Below are positions 41,467 through 51,573 of a DNA stretch of 64,000 nucleotides, in pieces. Every line of letters starts with the position of its first letter. The first letter of the stretch is position 1. Origin of the DNA: Nansenia antarctica (Eukaryota > Chordata > Actinopteri > Argentiniformes > Microstomatidae); assembly GCA_963989245.1 (NCBI GenBank), contig OZ022341.1, forward strand, positions 64,156,729 to 64,220,728. Direction: 5' to 3'. The notes below the pieces were generated by a model. The model worked only from the letters and a program-made list of their open reading frames with translations. It had not been told where the DNA came from and ran no database searches. The position numbers and the translations under genes were made by a program.

Positions 41467-42651
41467 ATGGCGGGGATATTGGGAAGCATCGGCCCCTTTG
41501 AGGAAGGTACGGAGCAGTGGAACTCCTACACTGAACGTTTTGAGTACTTTGCAGCAGCAAATGGCATTGAAGGGGTGAAGTTGGTGCCGACGTTTTTGAG
41601 TGTCATGGGACCTAAAGCATATAATTTGCTCCGTGCACTAGTCCAGCCTGACAAACCTGGGACTAAAAACTATGCTGCTATTGTGAAAACCCTGTCAGAG
41701 TACTTTTCACCAAAGCCCCTGGTGATTGCGGAGCGGTTTCGCTTCCATAAAAGGAACCAGGAGGAGGGGGAGTCAGTAGTGACATTTGTGGCTGCCCTTA
41801 GAAGGCTGACAGAGCATTGTGAATTTGGCAATGTACTGAACGACACCATACGGGACAGGCTCGTGTGCGGCCTCAGGAGTGAGGCTGCCCAGAAACGCCT
41901 CTTAACTGAAAGTGCACTTACCCTGGAAAGAGCTATTGAAGTGAGTGTGTCCATGGAATTAGCGACCAAGGACGCTCATCAGCTCAGTGAGAGCGGTAAG
42001 CTGCACAGAGTCTCCGCAGAGGACAGAGGTACCCAGAGCAAATGTTACAGATGCGACAAGAGTGGACATTTGGCTGCTGAGTGTTGGAGTAAGGATGTGG
42101 ACTGCAGGAAGTGTGGAAAAAAAGGTCACATTGAACGGGCATGCAAAAGTAAGGGACTGATTAAAAATCCTAGTCTGGACAACAATAAGTCAAAATACAG
42201 ATTCCAAAAGAGACAGCCTGTGCATAGTGTACAACCTAGCCAAGCTACGGCTAATCTCAGCAGCTCATCAGACGAGGAACCTGTGTATGTCCTGTCAGTA
42301 GTGGGAGGTGCAGGGGGTTATTTCGAAACTCCACTGCTGGAGGGGAAACCAGTGCGTATGGAAATAGACACTGGGGCAGCAGTCTCTCTTATATCGTATG
42401 CTGTCTACAAAGAAACCCTGCCGCATCTGCCACTACAACCAACGAAACTCAAACTGAGAACCTACACCGGCGAGTCAGTGCCAACCAAGGGGGTCATCCA
42501 TGTCACAGTCCAGGTGAATGGGCAAACCGCACACCTACCACTGTACGTCGTGGGGGGCGGCTTGTCATCTCTGCTAGGCCGTTCGTGGCTGGCGGAACTC
42601 CGACTGGACTGGCCCAAGGTTCACATGCTGACAAAGGGGAATCCCCTCTGA
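41467..42651 (+). CDS. gag-protease of Mag-like Gypsy element
   Basis: 394 codons starting MAGILGSIGPFEEGTEQW. The capsid region (WNSYTERFEYFAAANGI ... ERFRFHKRNQEEGESV) is followed by two CCHC zinc knuckles (CYRCDKSGHLAAEC and CRKCGKKGHIERAC) that bind the element RNA. A retropepsin domain comes next, with active site MEIDTGAAVSLIS and flap-side LLGRSWL. It ends at a TGA 12 bases after a slippery heptamer A AAG GGG (42633-42639). That heptamer is read in the zero frame and would allow a -1 shift into pol. No internal stops. Confidence 0.9.
   Translation: MAGILGSIGPFEEGTEQWNSYTERFEYFAAANGIEGVKLVPTFLSVMGPKAYNLLRALVQPDKPGTKNYAAIVKTLSEYFSPKPLVIAERFRFHKRNQEEGESVVTFVAALRRLTEHCEFGNVLNDTIRDRLVCGLRSEAAQKRLLTESALTLERAIEVSVSMELATKDAHQLSESGKLHRVSAEDRGTQSKCYRCDKSGHLAAECWSKDVDCRKCGKKGHIERACKSKGLIKNPSLDNNKSKYRFQKRQPVHSVQPSQATANLSSSSDEEPVYVLSVVGGAGGYFETPLLEGKPVRMEIDTGAAVSLISYAVYKETLPHLPLQPTKLKLRTYTGESVPTKGVIHVTVQVNGQTAHLPLYVVGGGLSSLLGRSWLAELRLDWPKVHMLTKGNPL
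42633..42639 (+). promoter_or_regulatory. Candidate -1 ribosomal frameshift site
   Basis: AAAGGGG read as A-AAG-GGG in the gag-PR frame fits the X-XXY-YYZ slippery rule. It lies just where the gag-PR frame (+1) and the RT frame overlap, 12 bases before the gag-PR stop. A -1 slip puts ribosomes in the frame that continues ESPLTAILNKHAEVF into RT. Downstream RNA structure was not evaluated. Confidence 0.6.
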
Positions 42652-44120
42652 CTGCTATCCTGAACAAACATGCGGAGGTGTTCAAAGAGGAACTTGGAAA
42701 AATGAAGGACATCATAGTCAGTCTGAACATCAAGCCAGACAGCAGACCCAAGTTCCTGAAAGCGAGACAAGTCCCATACGCCATAAAGCCAAAAGTGGAA
42801 GCTGAGCTGGAATCATTGGTCAAGAGTGGGGTGCTGGAGCCCATCAGTCGAAGTGAGTGGGCCACTCCCATCGTACCAGTCATTAAAAAAGAGACTTCGG
42901 TGAGAATCTGCGGAGATTTTAAAGTCACCCTGAACCCTGTGCTAGAGGCTGAACACTATCCACTCCCTCGCATAGAGGACCTGTTCACAGGCTTGGCTGG
43001 AGGACAAAGATTCAGCAAAATCGACCTCAACCAAGCCTACTTACAGATGCAGGTCGACGAGAAATCTAGAGACCTGCTCACTATAGTCACTCACAAGGGC
43101 CTGTACCGATACTGCAGACTACCTTTCGGGATTACGTCTGCACCGGCTCTCTTCCAGCGTGCGATGGAGCAGATACTGAGCGGCTTAGACGGGGTCCAAT
43201 GTTATTTGGATGACATACTCATCACTGGAAGGACAGAACAGGAACATCTGGGGAACCTGGAGGCCACTCTGCAGCGACTGGAAGAATATGGATTAAAAGT
43301 TCGCAAGTCAAAGTGTGAGTTTTTCCAGTCTTCCGTCGAGTATCTGGGTCACGTGATTGACGCGGAGGGCTTGCACAAGGCTCCATCCAAAACCAAGGCC
43401 ATCGTGGAAGCACCAGCACCTCAAAATGTGAGTCAACTCCGCTCTTATCTGGGGCTCCTCAATTACTACGGGAAGTTTATCCAGAACCTGTCTTCTCTAC
43501 TGCGACCCCTACATCAGCTGCTGTGCCACGGGCAAGCCTGGGTATGGACTCAACAATGTGAGGCTGCGTTTGAGATAACGAAACGGGCGCTGCTGGAATC
43601 TGACGCCCTGACACATTTTGACCCCGCACTGCCCCTACAACTGGCGTGTGATGCCTCCCCATATGGGGTGGGAGCAGTTGTTTCACACATCATGCCCAGC
43701 GGGGAGGAACGGCCAATTGCATTCGCCTCCCGTACACTCAGCAAGGCTGAGAGCGGCTATGCACAAATAGAACGTGAAGCACTGGGGATTGTGTTTGGAG
43801 TAAAAAAAATTCATCACTATCACTTTGGGAGAAAGTTTGTTCTCCTGACAGACCATCAGCCCCTCACAACAATCTTCGGGCCCCACACCGGCATTCCATC
43901 CCTGGCGGCGGGAAGGATGCAAAGATGGGCCTTGTTGTTGTCTGCTCATGACTACGACATCAAATACCGCAAGTCGGAGATGCACGCCAATGCGGATGGC
44001 CTCTCGAGACTACCCCTGCCTGTGGTCCGTGCCGAGCCGACACGGACCGGCATTTTCTACTTCAGTCAAGTTGAGGAAGCGCCCATCACAGCAGCTCAAG
44101 TGAAGACACACCCGGAATGA
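42640..44120 (+). CDS. Reverse transcriptase-RNase H of Mag-like Gypsy element
   Basis: Open frame reached by the -1 shift. RT: VLEPISRSEWATPIVPVIKK, FSKIDLNQAYLQMQV, FGITSAPALFQRAMEQ, and the catalytic box CYLDDILITG. The Gypsy-type connection is KCEFFQSSVEYLGHVI. RNase H: LQLACDASPYGVGAVV, SRTLSKAESGYAQIEREAL, FVLLTDHQPL, NADGLSRLP. It resembles the K02A2.6/Mag lineage. A one-base insertion near 44113-44116 makes it stop at 44120 after VKTHPE instead of running on into the integrase. Confidence 0.92.
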
Positions 44121-45447
44121 CCCTGTATTGTCAACGCTGATGGATGTACTGATCACCGGTAGGAGGGGAGACCTTCCCGAGCTCAAGCCCTACCTCACAA
44201 GAAGGAGTGAACTGTCTGTGCAGGCAGGATGTCTCCTCTGGGGACGCCGGGTGATTATTCCGCCTGTGTTACGGAAAAGGCTACTACTGCAGCTACATGA
44301 AGGACATAGTGGGATCGTCCGCATGAAGGAGCTTGCGAGAAGCTACTTTTGGTGGCCTGGACTGGATGGTCAGATCGAGGAGACTGTGAAAACATGTACG
44401 TCATGCCAGCAGGTGCGCTGCATGCCGCAGCCAGCTCCCCTCCATCCGTGGGATTGGCCGGAGGCACCATGGCAGCGAGTTCATGTGGACTTCGCTGGCC
44501 CGATGGAGGAGAGGATGTTCCTGGTGGTGGTTGATGCCCACAGTAAGTGGCCGGAAGTGGCGATAATGAGATCGACCACAGCAGAGAAAACCATCGAGAA
44601 ACTAGGAGAGATGTTCAGTCGATTCGGGTTTCCAGAACAGCTGGTGAGCGATAACGGGCCCCAATTCGTCTCACAAGAGTTTGAGAGATTCCTGGAGGCA
44701 AATGGAGTACAACACATCCGCTCTGCCCCCTATCACCCATCCACAAATGGATTAGCAGAGAGATTTGTTCAGAGCATGAAAAACGGCCTGAAGGCCTCAC
44801 AGGGACAAGGATCTCTCCACCAGCGGCTCAATAGGTTTCTGCTGTCATACAGAAATATACCGCACTCAACCACTCAAGTCGCGCCGGCAGCACTTCTCAT
44901 GAAGAGACAACTCCGCACCAATCTCGACCTTCTGAAACCCCCAAAGACCAAAGAGACTGTGCACCTGAAACAACAGGCTCAGGTCAAGAGACGTGAGCAG
45001 AGAGCAAAAGAAAGGACCTTCCGGCCCGGTGACCGTGTACTGGCACGTAACTATAACAACCGAGCTAAGTGGACGCCTGCTACAGTCCTGGAACAGACCG
45101 GGCCGGTGTCTTATACAGTGCGGACCAAGGATGACCTAGTCTGGAGGAGACACACCGACCAGCTTCTCGCGGGGTCTGCAACACCTGGGGAAAACACACC
45201 AGTGGTTGCTGCTGAGCCAAGCAACCGGGGCAGCCCAATCCAGAGCACACTCATCCAGGATACACCAGGTACAGTGGAGCCTGTTGACTCTGGATCCACT
45301 TTCACCGCTGTATCGGAGACAGAACTGTCGCCGTGTTCCACACCGAAACCTGTTCCGGATACAGACAGTGTAGTTCTGCCGGATGGCCGTACTACTCATC
45401 GCCAGTCACAGAGAGAGCGGCGACCGCCGAAACGCCTGGATCTGTAG
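44119..45447 (+). CDS. Integrase of Mag-like Gypsy element (separated by frameshift)
   Basis: Continues pol in the next frame from NDPVLSTLMDVLI. HHCC zinc-binding part: LHEGHSGIVRMKELARSYFW ... CTSCQQ. Catalytic D in HVDFAGPM, D in LVSDNGPQF and E in NGLAERFVQSM, all present. A basic C-terminal region with FRPGDRVLARNY and a Pro/Ser/Thr-rich tail ends RRPPKRLDL. No chromodomain was recognised. Only the single-base break upstream separates it from RT-RNase H, so the element is one mutation from an uninterrupted pol. Confidence 0.92.
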   Translation, partial: DPVLSTLMDVLITGRRGDLPELKPYLTRRSELSVQAGCLLWGRRVIIPPVLRKRLLLQLHEGHSGIVRMKELARSYFWWPGLDGQIEETVKTCTSCQQVRCMPQPAPLHPWDWPEAPWQRVHVDFAGPMEERMFLVVVDAHSKWPEVAIMRSTTAEKTIEKLGEMFSRFGFPEQLVSDNGPQFVSQEFERFLEANGVQHIRSAPYHPSTNGLAERFVQSMKNGLKASQGQGSLHQRLNRFLLSYRNIPHSTTQVAPAALLMKRQLRTNLDLLKPPKTKETVHLKQQAQVKRREQRAKERTFRPGDRVLARNYNNRAKWTPATVLEQTGPVSYTVRTKDDLVWRRHTDQLLAGSATPGENTPVVAAEPSNRGSPIQSTLIQDTPGTVEPVDSGSTFTAVSETELSPCSTPKPVPDTDSVVLPDGRTTHRQSQRERRPPKRLDL

Positions 45448-45644
45448 TAGGGATGTGACAGACCCTCAAGAATGGGGCATAATAATCCCCTGGGTCATGT
45501 CAGGGTTTGAGTAGTCCGTAACTCATTCCCTTAGAATAAGATGAATGGTTTATAACTAGTTAACAAAGTGATCTTGTTGTTGTGATTGGAGTTCTGAGCG
45601 ATTGTTAATTTCAAGGGTTTGTTAGTGAGCCTATTTGTTCATTA

Positions 45645-45849
45645 AGTGGGGAGGAGTTGTCATGTACTTATACTACCACCCTGTGGGGCATCCGGGTACT
45701 GCCTAGTATATATGTATGACGTGTGTTCCGTTTCCGTTGTCGACTAATAAAGTTACCACCATTACAGTAACACGGTCTCCAGCTCCTGCTTGCTCTACTA
45801 TATAGAAAGTATATTTAGTTATATCAACATACCTAGTTAGGATATAACA
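45645..45849 (+). repeat. Polypurine tract and 3' LTR of Mag-like Gypsy element
   Basis: aagtggggaggag (45645-45656) is the polypurine tract. The LTR is 45658-45849, matching the 5' LTR over all 192 bases as read. Followed by the GAGGT duplication. Confidence 0.9.
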
Positions 45850-46800
45850 GAGGTGAAGGAGCAAGTCACCGTCTGGATGTACCAGGTCCGCCCTCCAGCT
45901 GTTAGAGTTGCCTCTGCGAAGGCCAGTCAAACAGCCTTGGACGTGGTGACCAGTATCCTGGAGGGGGTGAAGGACCATGTGACCCAGGGTGACATCGGAC
46001 TTGGAGAGGGGACTCCAGTGCCGTCTGTCAGCCAATCAGAGGAGGCCAGGCTCCAGCCGGAGCTAGACGACGCACATCCAGGGACCTGGATGCCGTCCCA
46101 TAAGATGGACGACATCGTGGCAGGCTTCATGGACACGGTGTTCGACAACACACTGGACCAGGACCTCGTTGCCTCTTCAAAGGCCAGTCAAACAGCCTTG
46201 GATGTGGTGACCAGTGTTCTGGAAAGGGTGAAGGACGATGTGAACCAGGGTGACATCGGACTTGGAGAGGGAACTCCAGTGCCGTCTGTCAGCCATCTGT
46301 CAGAGGAGCTAGACGACAGACATCCAGGGACCTGGATGCTGTCCCAGAAGATGGACGACATCGTGGCAGGCTTCATGGAGACGGTGTTCGACAACATACT
46401 GGACCACAATCTCGTACCCCTGCAGGAGCCTGGCACGTCGGTCTCACAGGACCTCCCTGTGGCCCCGACAGACGGAGAGGCATCAGAACCTTCCTCCTCA
46501 CCAGCCAGTTGTGTGGAACACGACCCCGGGGTCGCCCCAAAGAGGGTGAGAATCCACACCATCTTCAGGAACCCCCTTTACTTCCTGACTGAGCAGTCAA
46601 GCAGTCCGTCCTCCTATGATGGAGAATCCTCCATCACCTCAGAGAAGAAGGCCCTGACTACTGGCTCAGAGGACATGCGGGCGTCTGTTCAGGACACCGT
46701 CATTCAGCCCAGACCCCCCGCCTCAGACCCTCCTGCACAGCGGGGCGCCTCTACGAGGAGGAGAACCGTCTCCAGGACGCTTTACAAACGGAAAAGATAG

Positions 46801-48989
46801 AGTAGTAATAATAAAAAGAAACAAAATAAAGTATAGGGGTCTTATTGATTTTTTGATTACTAAATCAAAATCTAAGTGTCTTTGTAGGACAATCTACTCT
46901 GTATACTGAAATTACACCTAGATTTCGGAAAACAACTAGCCATACGCCGAAGAAGAACCATTTTACACCTGCTGTTATGATATTCTATTTTCCTGTACTG
47001 ATTTTATACTTTCATAACTAATGATTATTGATAAGTCTATTCTTCTATACTGTATTTTAACTTGTTAATCGAATCCCAAGTCATGGGACTCACAAGCTAT
47101 TCTGATAAAGGACACACTGACCTAGTCATGAGGGAATGGGTTTGAAGATCAAATAACTGGCCAATTAGTGCTTTAGAACGCACGTAGAATTAACTGTATA
47201 AAAATGTCTGTTCATCCTAAAAATATAACTGTGTGCATATGCTTACTGATTTCTTAAAAACATAACAGAATGTGTGTGTGTCTAACGTTGCGCAAGACTA
47301 GGCTGCTCACACAGGTGGATCACCATGACTAACGGCCGGGGGCCAGAAGAAGAAGATAACACACAGTACACTCGCACACACACCAAAAGGAGTTGAAGGC
47401 CACATAACTAATTAAAACACTTGTTTACTAATCAAATGTTCACAGCTGCAATAGATTTAATGCTGACAATTAAAAAACTACCAGATGGGACAGCCCAGCC
47501 CCAAATGTTAAATCAAAATGTATAAAGACTATGTATCAAGGCGAAACTGGGTTCTTGTCTGGTGAAGCTTCTGCAGTTAACCTATTGACAGCTAGCTGAT
47601 ACTGGCCTGCGGAGGTGAAACTAAATGGGACCCCTTTTCCATGGAAATGAACTATTATTGCTTGCTGATGTGCTTGAATAAATGTTCTCTTAAAGAACAG
47701 TTCAGTAGTGGTGCCTAATATTTGATTGGATCATTTTATCTTAAGAATTTATATCAAGGACGTCTCGTTGAGATTAAACGAACTCGCTTGTAAGTGACAA
47801 CTCAATTAACTCAATTCTGGAGAAGTTGATCGCCTTACATTACTAAATCAAAATCTAAGTGTCTTTGTAGGACAATCTAGTCTGTATACTGCAATTACAC
47901 CTAGATTTCGGGAATTGCATTTAGATAATACAGAAAGAAAGGTCCTCTAGCCTACAACAACGAGCAGGTTCGTCTCCACCCGGACCTCTCCGCGGGGGTG
48001 CACAAGATGCAACGCGCATATGATGAGGTACGGAATAAACTCAGAGGCTGTGTTCGAAATGGCATACTAGCATACTGCATACTAGCATACTGGCATACTG
48101 GCATACTCAATGAGAATATACCGCATACTAGATGCAGCGTTGCCAACTCCTCTGTAATGGAAGTAGCTGTTGGCTCTCCCAAAAGCAGCTAGAAGTAGCT
48201 AGATTACGTAATCAACTAGTTTGCATAATATGCAATTCTGAAAGGCTAAATGAATAAAAAATAGGCTGACCAGGTTTACAAACTAACTAAACCCCCCAAA
48301 AAGTTCGGAAAGCTTTTTTGTTGATTATTCCTCCCCTTTAATAATACCAATTGGTATTGTATTTTATATCGTTGGAAAGCCTGATTAGTCACCTTTACAA
48401 CGAGGTACAACTTGTATGGATCATGCATTCGTGGAATGAGCAACACAGCTAAACGTGTGGGTAGCGGCCCAAACATATTTGCCAAAATCCCCTATATTCA
48501 TATATGTGGGATTTTTTTAGTGTGAAAAATCATTGTTGTGATGGGATTTGTTAGATACTCCCCAAATGACCAGAAAAAGTAGCTAGATTTGTCGCTGGTC
48601 GCTTTTGACTAGTTAAGGGTGTATGGAAAGTCGCCAGATCTAGCGACAAAGTCGACAAGTTGGCAACACTGCTTGTGATTGGATATGTTATTTTATTTCC
48701 TTGGTTTCTTTCAGGCATGATAATCGCTCACCTTTCGGCGAAATTCGCCGTTTTGAATCCAAAATAGGTGACCTACATTTTTCCTTTTTTTTTTTTTTGC
48801 AATCTTGTAATTCTGCATGTGACCACCACTAGAGTAAATCTAAAAGAAATCAGATATGAGCACATGGAAGCAAATTTTTCCACAAAAAAGACTTTCCGCC
48901 GGGACCGCCTAGCAGGTTCCGGGTCTCGTATCCTTCTCACCTTTTTCACCCCGACCCATTTTCATGCCTGTGTGTAACACTGTAGATCC
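46801..48989. repeat. Duplicated spacer after copy 3
   Basis: Same parts as 33072-35870 but lacking about 615 bp near its start. Holds the 72-bp direct repeats, exon-like island 1 (47951-48044), the intact GTTGCCAAC element (48135-48671) and exon-like island 2 (48715-48767). A poly(A) signal for copy 3 lies at about 46810-46815. The poly-T tract near 48783 replaces a G-rich tract seen at 35670. Confidence 0.7.
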
Positions 48990-49753
48990 GCCACCACAGA
49001 ACATGACTATGAGCATGTTCACCATGATTAGTGCTGAAACATTAGGCAAAATTGTGTCACAGCTTAAACAGTCTACGTGTCCTCTTGACCCTATTCCTAC
49101 CTAGTTTTGAATCTGTGTCTGATGACATACTAGGCATTGTAAATCACTCCCTACTTAAATGGATTTTTCCAGCGGTGCTTAAAACTGCCCTGGTTAGACC
49201 CACCCTGAAGAAAAGTAACCTAGATCCTTCTGATCCAAAAAACTGTAGACCAATATCCAATCTCACTTTTCTAAGCAAAATTTTAGAAAAGGCAGCGTAC
49301 AAACAGCTTCATGAAATTGTTGTCTTAAATAATAGATATGACCACTTCAGTCAGGTTTCCGATCATACAACAGCACAGAAACCGCTTTGCTTAAAGTAAC
49401 TAATGACCTTAGGATTAATGCAGACTCGAAAAAACTCTCGATTCTTGTACTCTTAGACTTAAGTGCAGCCTTTGATACGGTAGACCATTCCATACTTATT
49501 GAGAGACTTGAAAACTGGGTTGGCCTCTCAGGTCCGGTCTTAAACTGGTTCAGGACTTACCTGGCTGACCGAGACTACTTTGTAGCCCTTGGTGACCATA
49601 AGTCAAAAAAATATAGCGCAACCTGTGGAGTTCCCCAGGGGTCCATTTTAGGACCGTTGCTTTTTAGCCTATACATGCTACCCCTCAGTTCTGTTATCAA
49701 GAGGCATAGCGTTAACTACCATAGCTATGCTGATGTAAGGCGATCAACTTCTC
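48990..49753 (+). pseudogene. L2-type LINE RT fragment (after copy 3)
   Basis: Same LINE piece as after copy 2, with the same one-base deletion after YDHF and the same 3' end at NYHSYAD. No MITE: tactcttagacttaag at 49447 is the empty TTA site. Motifs LSAAFDTVDHSIL and CGVPQGSILGPLLFSL are intact. TATTTTTGA of the sister copies reads TAGTTTTGA here. Confidence 0.85.
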
Positions 49754-49829
49754 CAGAATTGAGTTAATTGAGTTGTCACAAGCGAGTTCGTTTAATCTCA
49801 ACGAGACGTCCTTGATATAACTTCTTAAG

Positions 49830-50823
49830 ATGTCCAGAGACAAAGTGAACTTGACTTGTGATGTAAAAACATGGCATGAAATTATGGGTCATTGTAATGT
49901 AGATGATGTGTTGAAATTACCAAAGGTGGTAGAGGGTAAGAAGATCACAGGTAACACTAAGATAGACTGTAGTGTCTGTACTGAAGGGAAATTTACCAAC
50001 ATCAGAAATAGGAAACCTGACGCAAAAGCTAGTGCACCCCTAGAGTTAGTACATACTGACTTAGCAGGTCCTATTGACCCAACTTCTCAAGATGGACATA
50101 AATATGCGATTGCATTCACAGATGATTTCTCAGGGGCAGTGTCAGTTTATTTCCTTAAAAACAAGAGTGAGACAACATTAGCAACTGAAAGATTCCTTGC
50201 AGACAGTGCACCATATGGCCAAGTCAAGTGCATAAGATCAGATAATGGTACGGAATTCACAAGCAATTATTTTCAGTCACTGCAAAAACAGCCCGGCATA
50301 CCTAGTATACAAACCACATACAGGAAAGGTATCAAAACACAGACTAGTAAAATTCATTAGAAAGAACAGTGCGGAACAACATACTCAAACTGATGAGGAT
50401 GATACAGAACTCCAGACACATAATGGCAGAACATCTGGTAGTGAGAACAGCACTCATGTGCCACTCCAACAGGGTGAAGAGAGCACAGGGAGTCAGGTTC
50501 TAGAGGGGAGTGATGAGACTGTAAATACAGATACAGACGAACATGATGAAAACAATGCAGATTCACAACCTAGTCATAGTGAAAAGCATCGCTATCCAAA
50601 AAGAGACAAGAGGGCCCCACAATACTTAAACGACTATTCATCAGACTTTACAGATGAGGACGTAACCAATACAAGTGTTGATTATTGTTACAGGGCGGTA
50701 TGTGGAGTCCCTCAAACCTATAGAGAAGCCCTGAGGTCACCAGAGGCACCCGGATGGGAACGAGCGATGAATGAAGAGATCGACTCACTGAAAGAAAATG
50801 ACACTTTTGAGCTGACCAGGAGC
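49830..50823 (+). pseudogene. Copia integrase/RT fragment (after copy 3)
   Basis: Same truncated Copia piece as 37457-38460, starting directly at ATGTCCAGAG because 15 bases present in the sisters (atagtaaatgatatg) are missing. Integrase D and D are present, E deleted, frame switch at FQSL. Ends at the same point in early RT. Confidence 0.87.
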
Positions 50824-51573
50824 AGCCTGGGTGAACAGGTAGGGACCACGCCTCATCTCACATCACAACACTTTCAGACTGTTAGAGTAGACATGGAGGC
50901 CCTGCACAGACCTACCCATAGCTCCCAAGGCAGGAGCAGATCTGACAGGACTGGATAGGCATAAGCTAGGCCGTGTCCAGAAACATAGGCCCCTACTCCC
51001 CAGAGTTGTATAGATCTGAAAGGACTGGATAAAGGTCTAAGCAAGGTGTCTAGGAGATTCCACCTATTCTGTCATAGGGCATGTTTTAGTAACCAACATC
51101 TTGTTTTATAGCTTACCCCAACGCTAATGCTAGCCCTCTACTACTCATTGTAGTGTTTGATCACTTGGTAGTGATGTAATTTTCTTTGTTAGACTAGCTG
51201 TGAAAAAGGAAATGACAGTCCTGCTTTATCAGATTCAGATTAGCTTCAGAGCAAAACCCAAATACCCAAACACCATCATGTTCTACCAGCTTAACCTCCA
51301 TCTAGACCTCTTACTCTTACTTACTAACCCTAACCCAGTACCAAGGTCCATCTAGGACTGAATCTTACTTACTAACCCTAACCCAGTACCAAGGTCCATC
51401 TAGGACTGAATCTTACTTACTAACCCTAACCCAGTACCAAGGTCCATCTAGGACTGAATCTTACCTACTAACCCTAACCCAGTACCAAGGTCCATCTAGG
51501 ACTGACTCTTTCTTACTAACCCTAACCCAGTACCAAGGGCCGTATAAGTAAAGTATTGATGTTATTCCTCCAG
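50824..51573. repeat. Upstream flank of copy 4 with 5-unit minisatellite
   Basis: Matches 38461-39067 but carries five units of the 48-bp repeat (51314-51537), each with TAACCCTAACCC. Copies 1 and 2 have one unit, 3 and 5 have two. No exon seen. Confidence 0.85.

Larger units (their letters stand above)
41072..45849 (+). mobile_element. Gypsy (Mag-like) LTR retrotransposon, nearly intact
   Basis: Full element of 4,778 bp. LTRs at 41072-41263 and 45658-45849 read identical by eye. GAGGT target duplication lies at 41067-41071 and 45850-45854. Primer site follows the first LTR, purine tract precedes the second. Coding order is gag-PR, RT-RNase H, integrase. The empty site is visible in copies 1, 2, 4 and 5. 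Identical LTRs mean very recent insertion, after the array formed. Confidence 0.95.
39068..46800 (+). pseudogene. FSIP2-like gene, array copy 3, split by a Gypsy element
   Basis: Exons 39068-39229, 39364-39438, 39559-39698, 39825-39903, 40067-40162, 40434-40578, 40700-40744, 40780-40913. The last exon is 41033-41071 plus 45855-46800, interrupted by a 4,778-bp LTR element with target duplication GAGGT. Copy-specific changes: TGG to CGG at the start of exon 3 (shared with copies 4 and 5), GAG to GAC in exon 2, the extra base in exon 8, and loss of a few codons before MRAS. The exon 8 donor reads GTGCAT rather than GTGCGT. The frame is open from 45853 to the TAG at 46800. The copy cannot give a normal product because of the LTR element and the exon 8 shift. 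Confidence 0.65.
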
